A stretch of DNA of 5,025 bases from an uncultured Dehalococcoidia bacterium (GTDB lineage: Bacteria; Chloroflexota; Dehalococcoidia; Dehalococcoidales; UBA3254): NCBI GenBank assembly GCA_903890885.1, contig CAITCX010000282.1:1-5025 (forward strand), read 5' to 3'. How positions within the stretch are numbered: the first letter of the stretch is position 1; the number at the start of each line of letters is the position of its first letter. The notes under the pieces were generated by a model. It had not been told where the DNA came from, ran no database searches, and saw only the letters and a program-made list of their open reading frames with translations. This document shows positions 1 to 5,025 of the stretch, piece after piece. A program made the translations under genes and the position numbers.

Positions 1-492
1 GGCTTTGACACCACCTATCTGTACGGTATGCGCCAAAACTTCTATTCCTTTCAGGTTTAACACCTTTTTGGCCACTGCTCCTGCTATTACCAGACCTATC
101 GTGACCCGACCAGAAAACCGGCCACCACCCCTATAATCGTTAAAACCGCCATATTTCATAAAAGCAGTATAATCGGCATGCCCCGGTCGTGGTGTATCCC
201 TGGTTTTTTCATATGCGGACGAATCTGTATCTTTGTTGCGTACCAGCAAGCACACCGGTGCGCCTGTAGTGCACCCGTTAAATAATCCAGCTAAAACTTC
301 AACCTTATCTTCTTCCTGGCGCGCCGTCTGTCCAGCCTGAATGGCCGGTTTGCGTTTATCTACTTCGCTTTGGATATCCGCCTCTGTTAACGGCAGGCCG
401 GCGGGACAACCGTCAATCACCACCCCCACGCAACTGCCGTGACTCTCACCAAAAAGAGTAATGCGAAATAAATCGCCAAAACTACTGCTCAT
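1..492 (-). CDS. aroC: Chorismate synthase, N-terminal 164 residues (cut by window edge)
   Basis: Catalyses the last step of the pathway, the trans-1,4 elimination of phosphate from EPSP to give chorismate, using reduced FMN; cytosolic. The frame is open from ATG at 492 to the window edge without a stop and starts MSSSFGDLFRITLFGESHG. The family signature FGESHG holds the conserved His18. A second conserved block, RPGHADYT, holds His105, and it is followed by NDYRGGGRFSGR at about 118-129, the FMN/substrate-binding stretch. Full-length family members are usually about 350-400 residues, so more than half lies beyond base 1. The block reads FNDYRGGG-R-FSGRVT rather than the RDYRGGGRSSARET of the E. 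coli type, which places it in a different subgroup (inferred from memory of the family). The start overlaps the aroA stop by 11 nt, and a GGGAG at 502-506 lies 9 nt upstream. Identity is secure; only the C-terminus is unseen. Confidence 0.97.
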   Translation of the reverse strand, partial: MSSSFGDLFRITLFGESHGSCVGVVIDGCPAGLPLTEADIQSEVDKRKPAIQAGQTARQEEDKVEVLAGLFNGCTTGAPVCLLVRNKDTDSSAYEKTRDTPRPGHADYTAFMKYGGFNDYRGGGRFSGRVTIGLVIAGAVAKKVLNLKGIEVLAHTVQIGGVKA

Positions 493-1741
493 CTATTTTT
501 ACTCCCAACTTCTGGATGTGCCCCCAGTATTCAGGATAAGTCTTAGTCACGCACTCTGCGCCTTCGATAGTGATACCACCTGCTGCTGCCCCCATCATGC
601 TAAAGGCCATAGCAATACGATGATCATTCTTAGAATCAATAACCGCCTTAGTCGGCTTTCCACCGGTTACGATCAATTTATCCAGTTCTTCAACCACGCG
701 GATACCGGCCTTTTCCAGGTTTTCACGAACAGCCGCGATACGGTTAGACTCCTTCAGTCGAGCACGCTCAATGCCGCTGAATTCACTGGTTCCTTCGGCT
801 AGACTAGCCAGAACAGCCATAGTGGGCAGTAAATCTATGCAATCGTTTAGATCGGCTTTGATCGCTTTTAACTTGTTCTGAGTGATAGTAACACGATCTC
901 CTGATAGGGTGATTCCGGCTCCCATTTGTTGTAAATAATTTACAATCATTTTATCGCCCTGCAAACTCTGCAGGTTTAATTCAGATACACGGCTCTCGCC
1001 TGCGACCGCCCCCAAACCCAGTAAATAAGATACTGATGACCAGTCGCCTTCTACCCGATATTCGGCCGTCTGATATATCTGGGATATAATCTCAAACTCC
1101 TTCAGTGCTTCATCAAATTTAACATTGATACCGAACTGCCTGAGGCATTCCAGAGTCATCAACACATATGGCCGTGATTCCAGCGAAGTTGTCAACCTGA
1201 TCGTAGCATCTTTCGACGCGCCGGGTGCGATCAATAACAGGGCTGAAACATACTGTGAACTGATATCGCCGGGAAGCTGAGTTATCCCGCCTTTAAAACT
1301 TCCTCCATTGACCATCACCGGAGCCGTCTCGCCATGGCAGGAAACCTCAATACCCCACTGTTTCATAGCCTGCACCAGTGTATTGACAGGACGCCTGGCA
1401 AGGGAAGGACCAGCAGTCAAACGGCAACATCCAGGAACTTTGGCACAAATGGCGCTCATGAAACGCAGGGTAGCTGCTGAATCGCCGCAATACAAATCTT
1501 GCGACGGAGCTTTAAACCTACCCCCTGCCACTGCCCATTTCTCAGCGGAGACCTGTGTTTTAACTCCGATCTGATCTAGAACTCTGATGGCAGCTTCAGT
1601 GTCATCTGAGCATAAGGGCTGCCAGATCTGGCTTTGTCCCGGTGCCATAGCAGCGCACATTAACGCCCGGATGGTATAACTCTTAGAGGAAGGGGCCTGC
1701 GTTAGGCCTTTAACCTGACTTTTCTTAATGGTAATTCGCAT
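482..1741 (-). CDS. aroA: 3-phosphoshikimate 1-carboxyvinyltransferase (EPSP synthase), complete, 419 aa
   Basis: Transfers the enolpyruvyl group of PEP to shikimate-3-phosphate, giving EPSP (pathway step 6); cytosolic. The length is normal for the two-domain inside-out barrel. Visible motifs: SKSYTIRAL at 19-27 (Lys20, Ser21 and Arg25 match the E. coli Lys22, Ser23 and Arg27); CSDD at 44-47; the PEP loop CGDSAATLRF at 85-94 with Arg93; RRP at 116-118; SSQY at 161-164; EGDWSS at 231-236; catalytic Asp303; KESNR at 330-334 (Glu331, Arg334); NDHRIAMAFS at 372-381 (Arg375); and Lys400 in TKTYPEYW. The key residues are therefore present, but the PEP loop has Ala-Ala where E. coli has Gly96-Thr97. 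ATG at 1741 lies within the end of aroK (17-nt overlap) and is preceded only by an A-rich stretch, so translation is probably coupled. The stop is TAG at 484-482. Confidence 0.98.
   Translation of the reverse strand: MRITIKKSQVKGLTQAPSSKSYTIRALMCAAMAPGQSQIWQPLCSDDTEAAIRVLDQIGVKTQVSAEKWAVAGGRFKAPSQDLYCGDSAATLRFMSAICAKVPGCCRLTAGPSLARRPVNTLVQAMKQWGIEVSCHGETAPVMVNGGSFKGGITQLPGDISSQYVSALLLIAPGASKDATIRLTTSLESRPYVLMTLECLRQFGINVKFDEALKEFEIISQIYQTAEYRVEGDWSSVSYLLGLGAVAGESRVSELNLQSLQGDKMIVNYLQQMGAGITLSGDRVTITQNKLKAIKADLNDCIDLLPTMAVLASLAEGTSEFSGIERARLKESNRIAAVRENLEKAGIRVVEELDKLIVTGGKPTKAVIDSKNDHRIAMAFSMMGAAAGGITIEGAECVTKTYPEYWGHIQKLGVKIDEQ
502..506 (-). promoter_or_regulatory. Ribosome binding site for aroC
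   Basis: Minus-strand GGGAG lies 9 nt before the aroC ATG at 492, inside the last codons of aroA. It is one of the clearer Shine-Dalgarno matches in the window and supports the MSSSFGD start. Ribosomes ending aroA at 482 would be positioned to restart here. Confidence 0.6.
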
Positions 1742-2252
1742 ATCTTTTTAACTTTATCAATGTTTTTTTCACTACCTGCTCCACATTTAGCCCGGTAGTG
1801 TCTACCCTAATATCGGCTGCTATTTTATAGAAAGGCTGCCTCAAGCGTAGAAGAGACTGCACCTCGGTCTCGCGGTTTTTACCCGCTATCAGGGGTCGTG
1901 TTTCCCCTGTATCTTGCAACCTTTCCAAAATGGATTGGAGAGACGCCGTTAACCAGATGACTACCGACTCCTGTTTAAGGCGGTCAATATTTATTTTATT
2001 AAGTACTACCCCTCCTCCACAGGCTAAAACCTGATTTTTCCGGTTGGAAATTTCTTTTATTAAAGCGATCTCATATTCACGGAAAGCTATCTCGCCCTCT
2101 TCGTTAAAAATTTGTTTGATTGATTTTCCAGAATTTTTCTCGATCAGAAAGTCCACCTCGACAAAGGTCTTATCGGTTTTTTTAGCCAAAAGCTGTCCTA
2201 CCGCACTTTTTCCCACAGCCATAAACCCAACTAAGGCTATATTACTTTTCAT
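1725..2252 (-). CDS. aroK: Shikimate kinase, complete, 175 aa
   Basis: Phosphorylates the 3-hydroxyl of shikimate with ATP (pathway step 5); a small cytosolic P-loop kinase of usual length. The Walker A motif is GFMAVGKS at 9-16 (Lys15, Ser16). Shikimate-contacting residues are Asp34 in VEVDFLIE, Arg58 in FREYE and the GGG at 79-81. The lid carries TRPL at 118-121 with Arg119, and Arg138 in LRQPFYKIAAD matches the late conserved Arg. The usual Asp-x-Asp pair after strand 2 is Glu32-x-Asp34 here, a conservative change at the position that helps hold magnesium. The start overlaps the aroE stop by 11 nt and the end overlaps aroA by 17 nt. I cannot separate AroK from AroL by sequence; aroK is used because it is the single housekeeping copy within an aro operon. 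Confidence 0.97.
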   Translation of the reverse strand: MKSNIALVGFMAVGKSAVGQLLAKKTDKTFVEVDFLIEKNSGKSIKQIFNEEGEIAFREYEIALIKEISNRKNQVLACGGGVVLNKINIDRLKQESVVIWLTASLQSILERLQDTGETRPLIAGKNRETEVQSLLRLRQPFYKIAADIRVDTTGLNVEQVVKKTLIKLKRYANYH

Positions 2253-3114
2253 TTTCCCTCAAGGCATCCCCTGCTGCTTTTCTCATAATCTCAACCGGGG
2301 CTTTCCGCCCAGTCCACAACTCAAAAGAATCGGCCCCCTGCCTGACCAGCATCTCCAGACCATTGATAACCCTGATACCTTTTTCCCCGGCTTCAATTAG
2401 AAATCGAGTCCTCAAGGGATTGTATATTATGTCAAATATTACCAGTTCCTTTTTAAGCAGACTGGCCGCAACCGGAGTCTCTGTCAGATGAGGTGCCATA
2501 CCCAGGCTAGTAGTATTCACTAAAAGTTCGGCTGCATCGAGGGCCAGCTTCGATTCTTCAGTGACCAGTTCGCCCACTTTTATCTGTACGCGAAAGGTCT
2601 GAAAAACACGCCGGGCAATCTCTTCTGCAGAAGCAAGACTGCGATTCAATATAGTTAATTCCGCGCCTTTATCAGCCAATATAAACGCGATAGCGCTGGC
2701 AGCTCCACCCGCTCCCAGTATCACAATTTTCTTTTTTGAGACCTTTATATCGTTAGCTGTAAGGGCATGATAAAAACCCGAGGCATCGGTATTATAGCCC
2801 TTTAGAACACCCCCCTGATTAACTACCGTATTCACCGCGCCGATATGCTCAGCCAAACCATCTACCTCATCCAGGTATGGAATGACTGCCACCTTATGCG
2901 GGATAGTAACGTTTATTCCGGCAAAATCCAGTGATCTTATTCCTTCTATAGCCCCGGCCAAATTGGCTTTAGTCACGTTTAAAGGAACATAAACATAGTC
3001 CAACCCCAACTCTCGAAAAGCCGCATTCTGCATGATCGGTGAAAGCGTATGCTCAATGGGATCGCCTATTATCCCGCAGACCCTGGTCTTGCCATATATT
3101 GCATAATTACTCAT
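2242..3114 (-). CDS. aroE: Shikimate dehydrogenase (NADP+), complete, 290 aa from the preferred start
   Basis: Reduces 3-dehydroshikimate to shikimate with NADPH (pathway step 4); cytosolic. Numbered from the preferred ATG at 3114: the N-terminal substrate domain has GDPIEHTLSP at 17-26 (usual form H-S-x-S-P), NVTIPHK at 68-74 with catalytic Lys74, AVNT around Asn95, and GYNTDASG with catalytic Asp110. The cofactor domain has GAGGAASA at 134-141 and NRS at 157-159, where Arg158 would hold the NADP 2'-phosphate. The C-terminal helix has MLVRQGADSFELWTG at 255-269. An in-frame ATG at 3177 would add 21 residues, rich in Asn, Lys and Ile, and would overlap aroD by 20 nt. I prefer 3114 because family members usually begin about ten residues before the first motif. 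Neither start has a convincing Shine-Dalgarno. The gene overlaps aroK by 11 nt. A quinate/shikimate paralogue is less likely given the operon context. Confidence 0.96.
   Translation of the reverse strand: MSNYAIYGKTRVCGIIGDPIEHTLSPIMQNAAFRELGLDYVYVPLNVTKANLAGAIEGIRSLDFAGINVTIPHKVAVIPYLDEVDGLAEHIGAVNTVVNQGGVLKGYNTDASGFYHALTANDIKVSKKKIVILGAGGAASAIAFILADKGAELTILNRSLASAEEIARRVFQTFRVQIKVGELVTEESKLALDAAELLVNTTSLGMAPHLTETPVAASLLKKELVIFDIIYNPLRTRFLIEAGEKGIRVINGLEMLVRQGADSFELWTGRKAPVEIMRKAAGDALRENEK
2256..2260 (-). promoter_or_regulatory. Ribosome binding site for aroK
   Basis: Minus-strand GAGGG ends 3 nt before the aroK ATG at 2252 and is embedded in the last codons of aroE (Leu-Arg-Glu). The match to the anti-Shine-Dalgarno is good although the spacing is short. 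It supports the MKSNIALVGF start, which also fits the family. Confidence 0.55.
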
Positions 3115-3157
3115 AATTTTAAAAATATTGCTCTTTAAGTTTGGAAAATTATATTGC

Positions 3158-3814
3158 CTATTGTTTAAAACACCCATAAATTTGTCTCATTTCTGTCACC
3201 GATATTTGACCAGCCGCGGCTTCACGTCCTTCTTCCAGGCAGGCATAAGTAAAATAGCCGCCGCAAAGGGGTGACAAAATGCGACTGAGCCTGCCTAACT
3301 CACCCATCGCGAAAGCAGTGATTTTTATCCCCGGAAAATGCGTAAACAATCTCATAATAGTTACATTATCCTCGAATTTGGTTGCAGTAGTGACCACTTT
3401 ACAGATATCCGCTCCTGCTTTGATCTGCCCTTCCACGATCTTCCTTAGCGTGTCTAAAGACGGAGTGGTCTCCATATCATGAAATGATATCAGGCACTGC
3501 GAACACTGCTTAATCTGTTGAACTTTTTCTGCTAAACCTGCAGTATTGTACTCTAAATCGATTATGGAAGCTCCAACCCGGCCTGCTTCTAACAAAGCTT
3601 CTATTCTTTTCCCTGTATTTAAATCACCCTTTCCGCCTTCTTCGCGGCTGCGATTACAGGCAATCCAGGGTTTATTTAAATCTTTAGCAACCTTCCCCCA
3701 GGCATCACCCAGTATATCCAGACGTAATTCAAAGAAGTCCACCTCTTTTTCAACTTTGTGGACAGCGACCGGGTTGTTTTCGATTATACTCAGGCAAATA
3801 GCCGGATTATTCAT
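3158..3814 (-). CDS. aroD: 3-dehydroquinate dehydratase, type I, complete, 218 aa
   Basis: Dehydrates 3-dehydroquinate to 3-dehydroshikimate by a Schiff-base mechanism (pathway step 3); cytosolic (beta/alpha)8 barrel. It is a little shorter than E. coli AroD (252 residues), as many archaeal and Gram-positive type I enzymes are. Visible residues: ELRLD at 29-33 (Glu29 and Arg31 match Glu46 and Arg48 of E. coli); Glu88 in IDLEYNT; SFHD with the general base His112; DICKVVTTA with the Schiff-base Lys139; GRLSRIL with Arg178; and Gln203 in AAAGQIS. The last motif is usually xAPGQ. Here both the Ser232 equivalent (Ala199) and the proline (Ala201) are alanine. All catalytic residues are kept, so it should be active. 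It is not the unrelated small type II enzyme (AroQ). ATG at 3814 overlaps the aroB stop by 8 nt; only a weak AAGTGA lies upstream, so coupling to aroB is likely. Confidence 0.97.
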   Translation of the reverse strand: MNNPAICLSIIENNPVAVHKVEKEVDFFELRLDILGDAWGKVAKDLNKPWIACNRSREEGGKGDLNTGKRIEALLEAGRVGASIIDLEYNTAGLAEKVQQIKQCSQCLISFHDMETTPSLDTLRKIVEGQIKAGADICKVVTTATKFEDNVTIMRLFTHFPGIKITAFAMGELGRLSRILSPLCGGYFTYACLEEGREAAAGQISVTEMRQIYGCFKQ

Positions 3815-4889
3815 TTATTTCACTTAGTACCTGCTCAACCAGAGCTAGGCTGACTTTATTGTTGATAACTACTTCACCCAGGCTCACTGGCAGAATAAAC
3901 AGACTCTGCCCGCCGATCTTCTTTTTATCATGCTGGATGGCCTGCAATACTTTAGCTGGATCTAAATCTTTGAGTTTGACCGGTAATCCGGCATTCTTGA
4001 TAAGGCTGATTATTGCTTCCATATCCGATCCAGAGAGAATTCCCATTCGATTGGAAATAATAGCAGCGGCGGTCATACCAACCGCAACAGCCTGTCCATG
4101 TTTCCATTTGAAATTTGAAACTGTTTCCACAGCATGCCCCACTGTATGCCCATAGTTCAAGATATTACGCAATCCCAGATCTTTTTCGTCCTGACTTACA
4201 ATCTGCGCCTTGATACTACAGCAGCGGGATACTATCTCTTCAACTAGTCCTGAGCTCAGTAACTTGATTTCGGCGAGACTGCGTTCGATCCTGGTAAAAA
4301 ACACCTTATCCTGAATAACACCGTATTTTATGACCTCTGCCAGGCCGTTAGTTACATCGATTTCCGGCAAGGTCCGCAACGTATCAACATCCGCCAAAAC
4401 CAGCCGGGGCTGATAAAACACGCCAATCTGGTTTTTTAACCCGGCATGATTGACTGCTGTCTTACCACCGATACTGCTGTCAACCTGTGCCAGTAAAGTG
4501 GTCGGCAAATGAATCAGAGGCGCTCCTCTCATAAAGGTGGCAGCTACAAATCCGGCCAGATCTCCCATCACGCCTCCACCCAGAGCCAAAATGGGGGTTG
4601 TTCTTTCAGCCTGAATTTTACTCAGCTGTAAATACAAATGCCCAGCTTGTTCCAGCGATTTGTAAGCCTCACCATCCGGCACTTCCAGAATAGCGGTCTG
4701 AAAACCGGCCTTAACCAGATTAGCGTTTAAACGGTCACCGTAAAGGCTGCCTACCAGGGGATTGGTGATGATCGCCAACCTGCTTTTAAACCCCAAGCCA
4801 ATAAGGATCTCCGGAACTTGTTCAAACAGTCCCTGACCTATTTGTATCTCATAGCTATTCTGTGGAAGATTAACCTTTATCTGCCTCAA
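3807..4889 (-). CDS. aroB: 3-dehydroquinate synthase, complete, 360 aa, TTG start
   Basis: Converts DAHP to 3-dehydroquinate (pathway step 2) in a multistep reaction needing catalytic NAD+ and a divalent metal; cytosolic. The length is normal for the monofunctional enzyme. Visible motifs: PDGEAYKSL at 71-79 (nucleotide region); GGGVMGDLAGF at 104-114 (glycine-rich NAD loop); DSSIGGKTAVNH at 137-148 with Lys143; and ADVDTLRTLP at 166-175. The metal ligands are Glu185 (GLAEVIKYG), His248 (LNYGHTVGHAVE) and His264 (KWKHGQAVAVGM). Arg241 and the Lys cluster at 322-324 are also conserved positions. The start codon is TTG at 4889: the frame is closed upstream by a stop at 4922-4920 with no better start between, the protein begins with the family-like strand MRQIKVNLP, and AAGGGG lies just upstream. 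It lies 8 nt after the DAHP synthase stop and overlaps aroD by 8 nt. Confidence 0.98.
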   Translation of the reverse strand: MRQIKVNLPQNSYEIQIGQGLFEQVPEILIGLGFKSRLAIITNPLVGSLYGDRLNANLVKAGFQTAILEVPDGEAYKSLEQAGHLYLQLSKIQAERTTPILALGGGVMGDLAGFVAATFMRGAPLIHLPTTLLAQVDSSIGGKTAVNHAGLKNQIGVFYQPRLVLADVDTLRTLPEIDVTNGLAEVIKYGVIQDKVFFTRIERSLAEIKLLSSGLVEEIVSRCCSIKAQIVSQDEKDLGLRNILNYGHTVGHAVETVSNFKWKHGQAVAVGMTAAAIISNRMGILSGSDMEAIISLIKNAGLPVKLKDLDPAKVLQAIQHDKKKIGGQSLFILPVSLGEVVINNKVSLALVEQVLSEINE

Positions 4890-4893
4890 ATTT

Positions 4894-4899
4894 CCCCTT
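4894..4899 (-). promoter_or_regulatory. Ribosome binding site deciding the TTG start of aroB
   Basis: Minus-strand AAGGGG overlaps the TAA stop of the upstream DAHP synthase and ends 4 nt before the TTG at 4889. It is the only Shine-Dalgarno-like sequence that can serve aroB and is what makes the non-ATG start believable. Confidence 0.6.
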
Positions 4900-5025
4900 A
4901 TTTTTTGCTGCGCGGCTGATTAACCACGGCATGAATACTATTACAGGCTTTAATAGTCCTTTCCAGTTCTGCGGGCAAAATCGATTGGGCACCATCTACC
5001 AGAGCCTCTGCCGGGTCATAATGCA
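4898..5025 (-). CDS. aroF: 3-deoxy-7-phosphoheptulonate (DAHP) synthase, C-terminal 41 residues (cut by window edge)
   Basis: DAHP synthase condenses PEP and erythrose-4-phosphate, the first and committed pathway step. Only the end is seen: an open frame from the window edge to TAA at 4900-4898, beginning HYDPAEALVDGAQSILP. This matches the family's terminal motif H-x-x-P-x-x-A-L-x-D-G-x-Q-S-L. By alignment from memory with the Thermotoga maritima enzyme, the Asp at visible residue 10 is the metal ligand Asp309 and the His at residue 1 is the His of its E-V-H motif. The split codon at the edge ends in TG, which fits the expected Val. This points to the AroF/KDSA-like (I-beta) subfamily rather than the E. 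coli AroFGH type. Any N-terminal regulatory domain (ferredoxin-like or chorismate-mutase type) is outside the window. The position directly before aroB supports the call. The symbol follows common usage for this subfamily. Confidence 0.88.
   Translation of the reverse strand, partial: HYDPAEALVDGAQSILPAELERTIKACNSIHAVVNQPRSKK

Noticed and set aside
461..802. Plus-strand open frame of 113 codons, and similar plus-strand frames at 1308-1574, 2044-2400, 3279-3482, 3546-3827 and 3859-4155
   Set aside because: All lie antisense to strongly recognisable aro genes, none shows a known motif, and the compositions look like reverse-strand shadows. None lies in sequence left unexplained by the minus-strand genes.
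482..1741. Horizontal transfer of aroA because of its archaeal-like motifs
   Set aside because: Codon use and composition look the same by eye as in the neighbouring genes, and the operon is tightly overlapping. Motif resemblance alone, without a phylogeny, does not support transfer.
3148..3153. Minus-strand TATAAT upstream of aroE as an internal promoter
   Set aside because: There is no acceptable -35 hexamer at 16-18 nt spacing and no extended -10 TG. In an AT-rich stretch the hexamer is expected by chance, so it is mentioned under findings but not annotated.
3115..3177. Terminator or attenuator at the aroD/aroE junction
   Set aside because: The stretch is AT-rich but I see no GC-rich stem followed by a T run on the minus strand, and the operon clearly continues.
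4890..5025. Leader peptide or aromatic-amino-acid attenuator before aroB
   Set aside because: The frame here is the conserved C-terminus of DAHP synthase with its metal-binding Asp motif, not a run of Trp/Phe/Tyr codons, and it runs directly into aroB.
1..5025. Mobile element, CRISPR, toxin-antitoxin or other undescribed system
   Set aside because: Virtually every base is accounted for by seven shikimate-pathway genes with intact family motifs, and no terminal repeats, spacer arrays or orphan genes remain.

Overview
The window lies inside one bacterial operon, transcribed entirely on the minus strand, that encodes the shikimate (common aromatic) pathway. Read in the direction of transcription, from base 5025 to base 1, the genes are: the 3' end of a DAHP synthase (aroF type), aroB, aroD (type I), aroE, aroK, aroA and the 5' two fifths or so of aroC. 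Five genes are complete and two are cut by the window edges. None is visibly broken, and there is no RNA gene, mobile element, CRISPR array, long repeat or terminator. The gene order equals the reaction order of the pathway, steps 1 to 7 from erythrose-4-phosphate plus phosphoenolpyruvate to chorismate.

The layout is very tight. aroF and aroB are 8 nt apart. aroB/aroD overlap by 8 nt, aroE/aroK by 11, aroK/aroA by 17 and aroA/aroC by 11. The only loose junction is aroD/aroE: either a 43-nt AT-rich gap (if aroE starts at 3114) or a 20-nt overlap (if it starts at 3177). Several genes have weak or no Shine-Dalgarno sequence, so translational coupling is likely. The operon promoter and any leader or attenuator must lie upstream of base 5025, outside the window.

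The organism cannot be fixed from this window alone. Base composition is moderate. The enzyme subtypes are a Thermotoga-like DAHP synthase C-terminus, a type I dehydroquinase, an EPSP synthase with an archaeal/anaerobe-like SKSYT-x-RAL signature, and a chorismate synthase of the FNDYRGGG-x-FSGR subgroup. Together they suggest an anaerobic bacterium of the Dehalococcoidia (Chloroflexota) or deep-branching Firmicutes (Syntrophomonas/Desulfotomaculum-like) kind. I recall a similarly ordered aro cluster in Dehalococcoides, but I could not check this.

This is an ordinary biosynthetic region and I found no undescribed system. The points worth a second look are the exact colinearity of gene and pathway order, an EPSP synthase active-site loop with alanines where the glyphosate-sensitive enzymes have Gly-Thr, a few conservative changes at substrate-binding positions in AroE, AroD and AroK, and the uncertain aroE start.
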